Positions 14,536 through 25,200 of a stretch of DNA of 44,083 nucleotides are shown piece after piece. Made by a program: the position numbers and the translations under genes. Under the pieces are notes generated by a model, which was given only the letters and a program-made list of their open reading frames with translations, made no database searches and was not told where the DNA came from. Within the stretch, counting starts at the first letter, position 1. Each line of letters opens with the position of its first letter. The DNA comes from a virus, in IMG/VR virus record IMGVR_UViG_3300047557_004020, positions 1 to 44,083 of that record, one strand, 5' to 3'.

Positions 14536-15875
14536 TGTCAACTAAAAAGTCTATATATGAAGAACTTTTACTAGAATCAAATGATCGTTCAAGAACGATT
14601 GATCTTACAACTGGGGTAATTTTATTTGAATACTATGAAGATATTTTTTCACCTACGATTACTGCAAAAGTTAAAGTAGTAGATAATGGTAATGTAATAT
14701 CACCAGCTGATGATCCTGATGGTAATCGTCAATCAATCTACAATGGTCTTCCATTGAGGGGTGGTGAAAGGTTATCCTTAAAAATTGCAGGTAATTCATC
14801 AACTAATCCTGGATTAGATTTTTCAAAAAAATCAGATGATTATTTTTATGTTTCAAGTATAACAAATGTAATATCAGAAACAAATAGAGAAAGTTTTACA
14901 TTACATTTAGTTTCTAGAGAGGCAATAACAAATGAAACGACAAGAGTATCTAATAAATTTCCAACTTCATTTAAGATAAGTGATTCTGTTGAAAAAATAT
15001 TAAAAGATAATTTAAAAACAACTAAAATAGGATCTATTGATAAATCATCAAACAAATATGGATTTATTGGAAATTTAAGAAAACCATTTACAGTTTTAGT
15101 ATGGTTAGCATCAAAAGCAGTTCCTGAAGTATCTCAAAATCCTACAGCTGGTTTTCTTTTCTATCAAACTAAAGATGGATTTCAGTTTAGATCAATTGAT
15201 GAATTGATGCTTCAAAAACCAAAAGCAACGTACATTTATAGTGAAGCACAAGAATCATATAATGAGAAGGGTAATAAAGTTAATAATGATTTTAAAATAT
15301 TGAATTATTTTACTGATAAAAATCAAAACTTAATTGAAAAACTTAGATTAGGTACGTATGCTAGTCATAGAATGTTTTTCAATCCTTTAGATTTTTCTTT
15401 TTCAAAACCTGAAGAGGGAGTGTTTAGGAAAGATGACTATGTTGGCAAGGCAAAAAATTTGGGTGGACAATTTAAACTCCCACCAATAGCAGAAGGATCT
15501 AGTGAAACTCTTGGTGATGTACCTTCAAGAATTATAACAGCAATACTTGATATAGGTACAATGGAAAAAGATGCCTCAAAAGATGCAAATTCGGATCCTA
15601 AATTATATCAGTCTCAATCATTGATGAGATATAATACATTATTCACACAAACTGTAAATGTAATAGTTCCATCGAATACAAATTTAAGAGCGGGAGACAT
15701 TATTGAATGCTACTTTCCAAAAATTACACAATCAAATACCAAAGAATTTGATAAGGAGCAAAGTGGTCTATATATGATTAAAGAAGTGTGTCATCATTTT
15801 GATGTAGAAAAGTCTTATACATCAATGAAATTAATTAGGGATACATTTGGAGTAAATGTAGAGGCAAGAAAGTAA
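14535..15875 (+). CDS. 27: gp27-like baseplate hub protein
   Basis: 446 aa. The N-terminus IDLTTGVILFEYYEDIFSPTITAKVKVVDNGN is the typical start of hub proteins of the gp27/gpD fold, and later segments FYVSSITNVISETNRESFTLHLVSREA, FLFYQTKDGFQFRSIDEL and the C-terminal VIVPSNTNLRAGDIIECYFPKI...GLYMIKEVCHHFD fit the barrel modules of that fold. It starts on the stop of the lysin-domain gene (TAATG) and precedes gp5, as 27 partners gp5 in T4. T4 gp27 is 391 aa. The homologue call is by fold-like pattern and position. Confidence 0.72.
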   Translation: MSTKKSIYEELLLESNDRSRTIDLTTGVILFEYYEDIFSPTITAKVKVVDNGNVISPADDPDGNRQSIYNGLPLRGGERLSLKIAGNSSTNPGLDFSKKSDDYFYVSSITNVISETNRESFTLHLVSREAITNETTRVSNKFPTSFKISDSVEKILKDNLKTTKIGSIDKSSNKYGFIGNLRKPFTVLVWLASKAVPEVSQNPTAGFLFYQTKDGFQFRSIDELMLQKPKATYIYSEAQESYNEKGNKVNNDFKILNYFTDKNQNLIEKLRLGTYASHRMFFNPLDFSFSKPEEGVFRKDDYVGKAKNLGGQFKLPPIAEGSSETLGDVPSRIITAILDIGTMEKDASKDANSDPKLYQSQSLMRYNTLFTQTVNVIVPSNTNLRAGDIIECYFPKITQSNTKEFDKEQSGLYMIKEVCHHFDVEKSYTSMKLIRDTFGVNVEARK

Positions 15876-15878
15876 TCT

Positions 15879-17810
15879 ATGTTAGATCAATCATTACTTC
15901 AAAGTCATTTTATTGGTAGAGATGGATTTCGTTGGTGGATTGGTCAGATTCCACCATTAGAATCTATGGGAAAACAAGTTCAAGGTGGTGGATGGGGAAA
16001 TAGATTTAAAGTTAGAATTCTTGGATATCATCCATATAGTGAGGCAGAACTTCCAAATGAAGATCTTCCATGGGCACAATGTTTGATTCCAACAACTGCA
16101 GGAAGTGGAGCAGCAAATGTTTCAACTGGAGTTCAACTTCAACAAGGAGATATTGTATTAGGGTTTTTCTTAGATGGTGATAATGCCCAAATTCCAGTAA
16201 TTCTTGCCACATTTGGAAGAACAGATTCTGTTCCATCTACATCATATCAATCTCCATTTATACCTTTTACTGGATTTTCTTCATTGATGGAGAAAAATAA
16301 GGTTAATCCAAGTGAAAGTAATGAGGTTAAAGAAAATTCTTTACCTTCACCACAAGATGTTTCTCCAGAGCAAGCAAAACAGTTATCTGCAATATATGGG
16401 TATCAAGTAGTATCTACAAACTCTGCAATTGGAGACATTATCCCACTTGCAAATACTGTACAAAATGCAAAAACTTCTAAGATAAAATCAATCGTTACAA
16501 ATTTACTTAAAAAGATAAGTAGATTAGCAGGAAATATTCAAAGAATACAACAAGAAATTTCAAAAGCAGTTGATAAAATTGTTTTACTTGCAAATGAATT
16601 TGTTGGAATTTTTATGAATAAATTGATAAACTTGCTAAAACCTTTATTAAAAAGAGGTTTAAATTTACTTTATAAATTAGTATTTTCTCAAGTTCTTGCA
16701 GCAACTGCAAATCCAGTTATTGCACACCTTGCAGGAGTTGCCGCACAGAAAGCAATGGTTGCTCCAGTAAAAGCATTGGAAGATTCTTTTTCATGCGTTG
16801 CTGGTGCGGTTATTGATAAACTTAAAGATGTTATTACAAACATTATAACTTCCGTAGTTGAAAATGTTGAAAGGTTTGTAAGTTGTGCAGGAGATCAATT
16901 TGTTGGATCACTTTTGAACACTATTATTGATAGTTTGGAAGGTTTACTTTCATCTCCTTTAGGCGGAGTTAGTAAATTACTTCAATTTTTCTCAGATTTT
17001 AGTGTTGGAAATGTGATGAGATCTGCTGTAGATGCTCTTGCTAGTTCTGGCGCTTCATTTGACTGTAATCAAAACTTTACTAACTTTAAGGGGTTGGTCA
17101 ATGAGTGGGTTATTGGTGGTGGTCCAAAATATGGAAATGCAAATCCTTATGCAGATATACAGAGACTTGTAAATATTGAAAATTCAGGAGTAAATCCAAA
17201 CAGCGTAGTTCAATGTTTTACGAATGCTGTTCAAACTGCATCGGCACCAATCATTAATATTTTTGGTGGAGTTGGATCTGGGGCAACTGCTATTCCAATT
17301 TTTGGAAATGTTGTAGTTAATCCTGATGGAAATGTTACTGCAAGTGTAATTGGAGCACAGATTACAAATCCTGGTTCTGGATATACTTTTCCACCATTTG
17401 TTGAAATTATTGATGATGCAGATCAAGGATATGGTGCTGTTGCAAGAACAACTATTAATGAAAATGGTGAAGTGGATTCAATTTATATCGTATCTGAAGG
17501 TGAAAATTATTCGGTGGGAGATATTTCTCAATACTCAGTGACAAGTGTAATTGTGGAGAACGGTGGAAGTGAATATGAAGATGCTGAAGTAATTGATAAC
17601 CTTGGAAATATGTATGGATCTAAGATTATTAATGGCAGTATATATCAAGTATTCCCAATAAATACTGATAATAACATTAATATTCTACCAATTCTTAATG
17701 TAAATTCAAATACTGGTAGTGGTGCAATTCTCAGACCTGTACTTGGGACATATAAATCAGATTCTAATAAAGCACAATTAGTTCAAACATCCATCGATTG
17801 CCCAATATAA
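15879..17810 (+). CDS. 5: gp5-like hub protein with OB-fold, no lysozyme domain
   Basis: 643 aa. Residues 15-115 (FRWWIGQIPP...NRFKVRILGYHPYSEAELPNEDLPWAQCLIPTTAGSGAANVSTGVQLQQGDIVLGFFLDGD..PVILATFG; described in blocks) follow the T4 gp5 OB-fold almost step by step. The T4 lysozyme and terminal beta-helix are absent. Instead there is a helical region (about 190-330), a cysteine-containing stretch, and a C-terminal 'NPGSGYTFPPFVEI...GYGAVARTTI' module also found in two fibre genes here. It probably forms the base of the membrane-piercing spike with the next gene. Confidence 0.85.
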   Translation: MLDQSLLQSHFIGRDGFRWWIGQIPPLESMGKQVQGGGWGNRFKVRILGYHPYSEAELPNEDLPWAQCLIPTTAGSGAANVSTGVQLQQGDIVLGFFLDGDNAQIPVILATFGRTDSVPSTSYQSPFIPFTGFSSLMEKNKVNPSESNEVKENSLPSPQDVSPEQAKQLSAIYGYQVVSTNSAIGDIIPLANTVQNAKTSKIKSIVTNLLKKISRLAGNIQRIQQEISKAVDKIVLLANEFVGIFMNKLINLLKPLLKRGLNLLYKLVFSQVLAATANPVIAHLAGVAAQKAMVAPVKALEDSFSCVAGAVIDKLKDVITNIITSVVENVERFVSCAGDQFVGSLLNTIIDSLEGLLSSPLGGVSKLLQFFSDFSVGNVMRSAVDALASSGASFDCNQNFTNFKGLVNEWVIGGGPKYGNANPYADIQRLVNIENSGVNPNSVVQCFTNAVQTASAPIINIFGGVGSGATAIPIFGNVVVNPDGNVTASVIGAQITNPGSGYTFPPFVEIIDDADQGYGAVARTTINENGEVDSIYIVSEGENYSVGDISQYSVTSVIVENGGSEYEDAEVIDNLGNMYGSKIINGSIYQVFPINTDNNINILPILNVNSNTGSGAILRPVLGTYKSDSNKAQLVQTSIDCPI

Positions 17811-17811
17811 A

Positions 17812-18375
17812 ATGGCACAAAGACCTAAAAATATTTTTAAAAGACAACTTATTAGTTTCAATCCAAACTTTAGGATTGATACTGCAAATCCTCAAATGGG
17901 TTTATCTGGAACAGATGTTTATAAAATTTATGGTGTTACTGATAATGGAGATAATCAATCATCAATTTCTTTAAGTAGTAGCGGGCAATTTTCAATTTTT
18001 AATGATAGAACAATTATAATTTCTGGAGGTACAGAAAATCAAGGTCAAAGTGAAGATGTTATTATTATTGGTAAAAATGGAAATGTTTCCGTTAGTGCAA
18101 ATGGATTAGTTCGCATTAGAGGAACTTCTATCATGCTAGAGGCTGACGAAGACATTCATTTGAAAGCAGGTAGGAACATTGATCTTAAAAGTGGATCTGG
18201 TAGAACTCTAATACAAGGAAATAAAGTTGATGTATCAGCACCAACTGGAAATTTAATTGATGAACTTGGAAAAGGTTTTTTAAAAAGTGTTTTTGATGGA
18301 AGTTTTGTTGGTGGAGATTTTCTTGGTGGATTTATTGTAGGAGTATCTAAAGCAGTTATAAATTCGGTAATCTAA
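17812..18375 (+). CDS. beta-helical needle / spike protein
   Basis: 187 aa. Residues about 85-150 are short alternating strands with regular turns (IIIGKNGNVSVSANG, VRIRGTSIMLEADEDIHLKAGRNIDLKSGSGRTLIQGNKVDVSAPTG), the pattern of the triple-stranded beta-helix found in gp5 C-termini and VgrG spikes. It is encoded one base after the OB-fold gene, so T4 gp5's needle seems to be a separate polypeptide here. The glycine-rich C-terminal 35 residues could cap the trimer. No PAAR zinc motif visible. Confidence 0.7.
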   Translation: MAQRPKNIFKRQLISFNPNFRIDTANPQMGLSGTDVYKIYGVTDNGDNQSSISLSSSGQFSIFNDRTIIISGGTENQGQSEDVIIIGKNGNVSVSANGLVRIRGTSIMLEADEDIHLKAGRNIDLKSGSGRTLIQGNKVDVSAPTGNLIDELGKGFLKSVFDGSFVGGDFLGGFIVGVSKAVINSVI

Positions 18376-18376
18376 T

Positions 18377-19000
18377 ATGGCAGATAATTGTGAACAGATT
18401 AAACCAAAATTAGAAGGTTCTGATAGCGAAGGTAATCAAATAAAAAATAATGTTCCATATAAAGAACCATCTGATGGGAGTACTTTTTACGGAACAGAAT
18501 CTCATTTCAGTGAAGAAGTAGTTTTCTATCAAAATGTAAGAATTTACGGAGACCTAAAGACAAATTTTGCAAGTTTAAAAGATGCATCCGTTGTTGTAAA
18601 AGAGTTAAATGTTTTAAATAATTCAATTTTTGATGGTTATTCTTACTTTTCCAATTATGTTTATGTTGATAAAGGTATCAATGTAGGAATTGCCACAGTA
18701 AGAAAAAAATTAGATGTAGGTTGTGGTGGTACAACTTTAACTGCTGATGCTTCAACAGGAAATGTTGGTATAGGAAGTACTGTTCCACAACAAAGATTAG
18801 ACGTTGCTGGGAGTGTAAAAATAGATGAGAATATTTACGATTCTGTAAATGTTCCAGGTAAAAATGGATATCAATTAGTTAGAGATGATGGAGGAATTAG
18901 GTGGATACCTTTAATTGCAGAACCTATCCCAGGTGTTCCAGGAATTGCTACAGATGGAATTTTTATACTTGATGAGGGAGTTCCTCTTTATCAACCGTAG
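18377..19000 (+). CDS. fibre-like structural protein (207 aa)
   Basis: Contains the module GNVGIGSTVPQQRLDVAGSVKI (residues about 130-150) followed by ENIYDSVN.PG..GYQLVRDDGGIRWIP. The same pair occurs in the 1452-aa fibre gene (VGIGTSVPTQELDLNGDLRL...YDYTNNPG..G). The N-terminus is hydrophilic, with no signal or membrane segment. It closes the hub cluster and may be the connector between baseplate and fibres. Assignment to a specific T4 gene is not possible. Confidence 0.65.
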   Translation: MADNCEQIKPKLEGSDSEGNQIKNNVPYKEPSDGSTFYGTESHFSEEVVFYQNVRIYGDLKTNFASLKDASVVVKELNVLNNSIFDGYSYFSNYVYVDKGINVGIATVRKKLDVGCGGTTLTADASTGNVGIGSTVPQQRLDVAGSVKIDENIYDSVNVPGKNGYQLVRDDGGIRWIPLIAEPIPGVPGIATDGIFILDEGVPLYQP

Positions 19001-19008
19001 TTGTTTAC

Positions 19009-19016
19009 TATAAATA
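19009..19016 (+). promoter_or_regulatory. late promoter TATAAATA (perfect T4 match)
   Basis: An exact TATAAATA, 21 bases before the ATG at 19038, in the short gap after the hub cluster. Likely drives the fibre operon 19038-28189. Confidence 0.75.
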
Positions 19017-19037
19017 TTTTATCATAAAGATAGAATA

Positions 19038-21590
19038 ATGACAAGATTTTACGTACAAGATCAAGGTGTATTCATTCCTACAAATGATTTAGCGCAAGCA
19101 TTTGCTGCTCTTAATTTTGTACAAAAAAATAGTCTTGGAGTTGGCACAGATACTTTAATTCCTATCGTAAATCCAGACAATCCAAATTGGATTGCGAATA
19201 TTCAGACCCAAGATCTTTGGGGTCATACTGGGATTGGATCTACTGCGTCAGTTTATCGAATGACAAATGTAGGTATTCAAAATAATAATCCTACTGCTAC
19301 TTTAGATATTACTGGAACTGTTCATGCTACAGGAAATGTAGATTTTGATGCTATATTAAATGTAGATGGAGATACAACTTTAAATGCAACTTTAGATGTT
19401 GATGGTGCTACTACTCTTAATAGTACTTTAGATGTTGATGGCGCCACGACACTTAATGACACACTAGATGTTGATGGCGCCACGACACTTAATGACACAC
19501 TAGATGTTGATGGCGCCACGACACTTAATGACACACTAGATGTTGATGGTGCTACTACACTTAATAATACTTTAGATGTTGATGGTGCTACTACACTTAA
19601 TGACACACTAGATGTTGATGGTGCTACTACTCTTAATAGTACTTTAGATGTTGATGGCGCCACGACACTTAATGACACACTAGATGTTGATGGTGCTACT
19701 ACACTTAATAATACTTTAGATGTTGATGGTGCTACTACACTTAATAATACTTTAGATGTTGATGGTGCTACTACACTTAATAATACTTTAGATGTTGATG
19801 GTGAAGCAGTTTTTAATAATACTGTTGAACTTAATTCGTCACTAATCGATATTAACAATAGTACTGCATCTGGAAAATTTGATTATCGATTATCATCTGT
19901 AGGAACTGGTGTTTCTTGGAGACCTCCGGGGGTTCAAACTCAAAATGCTATTTGGGTTACTATGGATGGTAATGATTTAAACACTGGATATTTGGAAGGT
20001 GATGCAAAAAGAACTATCGGAGCTGCTGCTTCAATTGCAGAACCTGGAGATACTATTTTTATCAGATCAGGTGTTTACTTTGAAAATAATCCAATTGGAT
20101 TGAGAACCGATGTTTCAGTTTCTGGTCAAGACTTAAGATTAGTAACTATTATTCCAATAAATCCTACAAAAGATGTTTTTCATGTGAGAAGAGGGTGTTT
20201 AGTAGAAAATGTTAGTTTTGCGGGAACTAATGTTTCAGTTGCACATACTGGTTGTGGTGCAGTAGCATTTCCACCAACACCACAAGATATAAGTGCAGGA
20301 AAGGGATTTAGTGCTTCCAGTGGTTATCTTGCTCCCGGACCAGCAACTGAAGGACCAACAGGAAGATGGAAAAGTCCATATGTAAGAAACTGCACTAATT
20401 TCATGACCAAGAGTACTGGTATGAAGATAAATGGAGACCATGCTGTAGCATCAACTATTGGTGCAGATTTGAAATGTATGGTTTGCGACTCATTCACTCA
20501 ATATAATGAAAATGGGATAGGTGTATCAATAACAAATAATGGATACGCGCAGTTAGTTTCTATTTTTACTATTAACTGTGATATTGGCATTTATTGTGAT
20601 ACTGGCGGATCTTGTGACTTAACTAATTCTAACTCTTCATTTGGTAATTATGGATTGTATGCAGTTGGTCTTGGGAAAACAGAATTTACAGCAACTGTAG
20701 GAACATATCCCCCAACAAGAACACAACCTGGTGTAGATGCTGAAACTGATACAGTTACATTCATTAACATGAAGGATGATTCCAATGGGGGAATTGGTAC
20801 AGTAAGAAGACCTTATGATGGGCAAGCATTATTTTTTAAGATAGATTTAAGAAATTATCCTGATGCTGTAACTACAGGATTATCAACTACAATATTGCAA
20901 GAACCTATGCTTTTCATTGATTCTATCAAAGTTTCATCAGGTGGAACTGGGTTTAGTCCAGCATCTCCTCCAACTGTTATCATTAGAGATAGGAATGATT
21001 TTACTCAGCAACCAAAAGGTCCACAAGGAATTATTGCAGAATTAAGTCCTACGATTGATCCCGTGTCTGGATCAATAACTTCAATAGATGTTGTAAATAG
21101 TGGTAGAAATTATTTACCTACACAGGATTTGGAAGTTTTTGTAGATGGTGGAGTATCTGCTGGAGTTACTGCTACAGTAGTAACAGGTCCAATTTATTAT
21201 ACTGTTGATAGTGCTACTGCACCAACTGCAGTTACTGGAGTCACGACAGTTACGTTTAATGAATTTATTCCATACGAACTATTTGGTGGTGAAGCAGTTT
21301 CATTGAAGAGAATTAGTCGTATTTTAACTAGTTCACATTCTTTTGAATATATTGGTACTGGAACAGATATAAATACATCAACTCCCTTTAAAGGTGCAGT
21401 TCCAATTAAAGAAAATGAAATCGTTGCTTTAGATGGAGCACAAGTTCCATTTACAAGTACAGATCAAAAGGGTAATTTTGATATTGGCGAAGGATTTCAA
21501 ATCAATCAACCAACTGCAACAATTAGAGGAAGAGATTTTAGTAAAGCAATACAGGCAGAAGTAACCCCATTAATTCTTGCATTAAGATAA
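19038..21590 (+). CDS. tail fibre with 12-residue repeats and pectate-lyase-like beta-helix (850 aa)
   Basis: Residues 1-115 are a small globular head with VYRMTNVGIQNNNPTATLDITG. Residues 118-249 are eleven copies of TLDVDGATTLNx, which should form a long beta-solenoid shaft. From about residue 305 (AIWVTMDGNDLNTGYLEGDAKRTIGAAASIAEPGDTIFIRSGVY), a right-handed beta-helix of the pectin-lyase type begins. The end (HSFEYIGTGTDINTS...) repeats a module of the 1841-aa gene, and a 'GGTGFSPASPPTVIIRD' GxGY-like unit lies at about 640. Host-receptor or glycan contact is likely. No catalytic residues could be assigned. Confidence 0.75.
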   Translation: MTRFYVQDQGVFIPTNDLAQAFAALNFVQKNSLGVGTDTLIPIVNPDNPNWIANIQTQDLWGHTGIGSTASVYRMTNVGIQNNNPTATLDITGTVHATGNVDFDAILNVDGDTTLNATLDVDGATTLNSTLDVDGATTLNDTLDVDGATTLNDTLDVDGATTLNDTLDVDGATTLNNTLDVDGATTLNDTLDVDGATTLNSTLDVDGATTLNDTLDVDGATTLNNTLDVDGATTLNNTLDVDGATTLNNTLDVDGEAVFNNTVELNSSLIDINNSTASGKFDYRLSSVGTGVSWRPPGVQTQNAIWVTMDGNDLNTGYLEGDAKRTIGAAASIAEPGDTIFIRSGVYFENNPIGLRTDVSVSGQDLRLVTIIPINPTKDVFHVRRGCLVENVSFAGTNVSVAHTGCGAVAFPPTPQDISAGKGFSASSGYLAPGPATEGPTGRWKSPYVRNCTNFMTKSTGMKINGDHAVASTIGADLKCMVCDSFTQYNENGIGVSITNNGYAQLVSIFTINCDIGIYCDTGGSCDLTNSNSSFGNYGLYAVGLGKTEFTATVGTYPPTRTQPGVDAETDTVTFINMKDDSNGGIGTVRRPYDGQALFFKIDLRNYPDAVTTGLSTTILQEPMLFIDSIKVSSGGTGFSPASPPTVIIRDRNDFTQQPKGPQGIIAELSPTIDPVSGSITSIDVVNSGRNYLPTQDLEVFVDGGVSAGVTATVVTGPIYYTVDSATAPTAVTGVTTVTFNEFIPYELFGGEAVSLKRISRILTSSHSFEYIGTGTDINTSTPFKGAVPIKENEIVALDGAQVPFTSTDQKGNFDIGEGFQINQPTATIRGRDFSKAIQAEVTPLILALR
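19389..19820 (+). repeat. 36-bp tandem repeat, 11 units plus one degenerate
   Basis: Eleven in-frame 36-bp units (19389-19784) encode TLDVDGATTLN plus S, D or N, and a degenerate unit follows. Two synonymous spellings alternate: GGCGCCACGACACTTAATGA and GGTGCTACTAC-type. At least one unit is a hybrid of both (beginning GGTGCTACTACACTT and ending AATGACACACTA), pointing to recombination between units. The repeat keeps a spurious minus-strand frame open. Confidence 0.95.
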
Positions 21591-21593
21591 AGT

Positions 21594-22262
21594 ATGGCAG
21601 TAGCACCACTTAATAAATTTTTAACGATCGCAGTTCCTGTTGCTCCAGGTGAGCAAACTGTTTATACTACTCCAACAGGTGTATCTGCAATTATTCTTTA
21701 CGCGCAAGTTGCAAATGTAGGAGTTAATACTTTTCCTTCATTTACAATGACTCATAGGAGGAAAAGTACATCATTAAGAACTTCTGGAAATACTAGAAAT
21801 ATAAGGATTATAAGACAAGCAGAAATACCACCAAATGATGCTCTTGTTGTTGTAGATGGGAGATTAGTTTTAGAAAGAAGTGCTATTATTACAGATTCAA
21901 TTATTATTGAAGGATCTCAAAGTGGCATAGTTACTGTAACAAATTGTTTATATGATAATAATACTGGGGTCACAACAATAACAACAGCAGCACCTCACAA
22001 TTTTATAGTAAATGATCAAGTTACAATGAGTGGACTTGCATTTACATGTACTGGATCATTTGGACTCACTACTTCAATTTTCCCATCACCTCAACAATCA
22101 TTTACAATTACAAGTATTCAAGGAAGTGTTGGAACGTCAAGAACCTTTGTAACTAATTCCGGAAAGGTTGATGGAATTCCACATACATACCTTGGTGGTG
22201 GTTTTGTTGCACCATTACAAATGGAATTTATTTGCAGTATTCTAGAAAATAGTACTACATAA
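21594..22262 (+). CDS. virion structural protein (222 aa)
   Basis: Begins MAVAPLNKFLTIAVPVAPGEQTVYTTPTGVSAIILYAQVANVG, a beta-rich opening common to small cyanophage structural proteins, followed by ALVVVDGRLVLERSAIITDSIIIEG. The second half has an inserted 'VTNCLYDNNTGVTTITTAAPHNFIVNDQVTMSG' unit that resembles the 'HNL..GE.V.I' domain in the 1841-aa fibre gene ('PHNLQVGELVNIRNV'). It lies three bases after the previous fibre gene. Probably a fibre-associated or decoration protein; no precise role assigned. Confidence 0.65.
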   Translation: MAVAPLNKFLTIAVPVAPGEQTVYTTPTGVSAIILYAQVANVGVNTFPSFTMTHRRKSTSLRTSGNTRNIRIIRQAEIPPNDALVVVDGRLVLERSAIITDSIIIEGSQSGIVTVTNCLYDNNTGVTTITTAAPHNFIVNDQVTMSGLAFTCTGSFGLTTSIFPSPQQSFTITSIQGSVGTSRTFVTNSGKVDGIPHTYLGGGFVAPLQMEFICSILENSTT

Positions 22263-22270
22263 ACATAATT

Positions 22271-25200
22271 ATGCCCAGATATCTAAGCGGAAGATCTAAA
22301 AGAACTCCACAATCAGCATTAAGTGATAGTAGATTTAGATACTTATCTATTGCAGATGCTGAACCAAATTTAGGAGATCCTGTAGCACCTGGAGAATTTC
22401 CACCATTTGGTCAACAATATCAAATTGTTTCTGTAGAAGGATATCCAGGAGAAAGATATTGGGTTCCTATTGGTGGTGGTTTAATTCCAGGATCAATCAC
22501 AGTTTTTGATGAAAGTAATCTTGTTGGTGGTATAAGTAGTACAACTCAATTAAATTTTGTTGGATTAGCAATCACTGCACTTGGAAATAGTACACCATCT
22601 CCAGGTTATGCAGTAACAGTTAGAGTATTTGCTCCAGGAAATAATGGAGAATTGTTATTTAATTTGTCAGATGATTTTGGAACCTCTCCATTATTGTCAT
22701 TTGATAATAATATTGGGATTTTAACAGCTGGAAAATCAATAATTGTAGGGTCTGGTGGAACAGTATTAAATGCCACTTTAAGTGGATTGGTTGGAATTGG
22801 TACTTCTGTACCAACTCAAGAATTAGATTTGAATGGTGATTTAAGACTTAGAGGAACCATTTATGATTATACAAATAATCCAGGAATTACTGGAGATGTT
22901 TTAATAAAAAATAATTTTGGTGGATTAACCTGGGTAAATCAAAGTAGTATACGAGCAGGTGCTGGTGGAACTTATAGAAATGTTCAATTCCACAATAGTA
23001 GTGGATTAGTTGATGGTGCGAATATTTTTGTATATAATGAAGTAGATCGTAGAGTAGGTATTGGTAGTACACTACCACAATTCTTACTTGATGTAATAGG
23101 ATACTCAAGATTTACAGGACAAACTGAAATTGGATTTTTAAATGTAACTGGAATTACAACTCTTTCATCATTAGGCGTATCTGGTGCTTCAACAACTCGC
23201 AATTTAAGAGTTACTGGAATTGCTACAATTCCAACTTTAATTGGTACAAATGCAAATTTTAGTGGAATTGTAACAGCAGTAAAATTTATTGGAAATATTG
23301 ATGTAGTTGATTTAAATGTAACCGGTATTGCAACAATATCAACATTAGGTGTTACAGGACTTACAACAACAAGAAATTTAGAGGTAACTCAATCAACCAC
23401 ACTTAATAGACTAAATGTATCTGGAATTTCTACTTTTGGTTCTCAAGTAATAATTACCAATTTAAATGTAACTGGCGTTACAACAATTGGTAATAGTGTT
23501 GTGATAAGTGCTAACAATATTAAAACCACAAGTGGAAATTTAAACATAGATTCTCTTGGTGGTACAACTCAGATAAATGATGCTTTGTATGTCAATGATT
23601 CAACCCAATCAACAAGTCCTAACACTGGTGCTTTAGTAGTTGATGGTGGAGTTGGAATTGGAAATAATTTATATGTTGCTGGAAATGTTAATTTATCAAC
23701 TTCTGGTGGAATTACAACCACTGGAGGAGATCTTTATGTTGGTGGAAATTTATATACGACAGGTGATCAATATTTTGATGAAGTTTTTGCTAGAAATGGA
23801 TATTTTACTGGAATTTTATCAACAAGAAATTTTGAATCCGCAGGAATTTCAAGTTTAAAATCTACAACTATAATTGGTGGTGCAAATTCTACTGGAAATA
23901 GTCAAACTATTTTACAAGTTGTAGGTGTTAATAGTGGTGCTTATATTGGTGGAAATCTTGGAATAGGATCAATCATTCCTACCTCAAAACTTGATGTGGT
24001 AGGTGATATTAAAGTTTCCGGAATTAGCACCTTCAATAATACTTTAAATGTTATTTCTGCTGGTGCTAATATTAATAACATAAGAATTGGTATTACCAAT
24101 TCAAATCAAATTGATACATCAACGGGAAATTTAACATTAACATCTACAGGTGGGCAAGTAACTATTAGTAGTAGGTTAATTGTAACTGGAGTAAGTACCT
24201 TTAATGGTAATGTAACCTTAGGTGATGCAAGTACTGATATTGTAACATTTAACTCTAGAGTTGGTAGTGGAATAACACCATCAACTAATGGAACTTTGAA
24301 TATTGGATCTCCATCAAATCGTTGGGATACAATTTATTCTAATACTTTTAATGGAACTTTTGTAGGAACAGCTTCTAGTTCTGATACTATCAGAACAGTA
24401 TCTACAGCAATTAATTCTACGTTCTTTCCAACGTTTGTAAGAGATAATAATTCAAATGCTGCTTATGAAGAAGTTTATACTGATTCTGGTATTTCATATA
24501 ATCCAGGTAGTGACTTATTATCATTAACGAACCTAGTTGTAACTGGAGTAAGTACCTTTAATGGTAATGTAACCTTAGGTGATGCAAGTACTGATATTGT
24601 AACATTTAACTCTAGAGTTGGTAGTGGAATAACACCATCAACTAATGGATCTTTAAACTTAGGTAGTCCAACAAATCGTTGGGATACAATTTATTCTAAT
24701 ACTTTTAATGGAACTTTTGTAGGAACAGCTTCTAGTTCTGATACTATCAGAACAGTATCTACAACAACTAACTCCACATTTTTTCCAACGTTTGTAAGGG
24801 ATAATAATTCAAATGCTGCTTATGAAGAAGTTTATACTGATTCTGGTATTTCATATAATCCAGGTAGTGACTTATTATCATTAACGAACCTAGTTGTATC
24901 AGGTATCAGTACTTTTGGTGATGCAAGTACTGATATTGTAACATTTAACTCTAGAGTTGGTTCTGGAATAATACCATCAACTAATGGAACTTTGGATATT
25001 GGATCTCCATCAAATCGTTGGGATACAATTTATTCTAATACTTTTAATGGAACTTTTGTAGGAACAGCTTCTAGTTCTGATACTATCAGAACAGTATCTT
25101 CGACAAGTTCTACCCCATTATTCCCAACATTTGTTATTACGAATAGTGCGACTGACATTTATCAAAGAGTTTATACAGATGGAGGTGTAACTTATACCCC

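Noticed and set aside
19389-19820. CRISPR array
   Set aside because: Repeats are contiguous with no spacers and stay in a reading frame, so they are coding minisatellites. The same applies to 26093-26452 and 28738-28911.
19322-19858. 178-codon open frame on the minus strand
   Set aside because: It is kept open by the 36-bp repeat on the plus strand. Product is monotonous SVVAPSTSKVLL repeats with no start signal.
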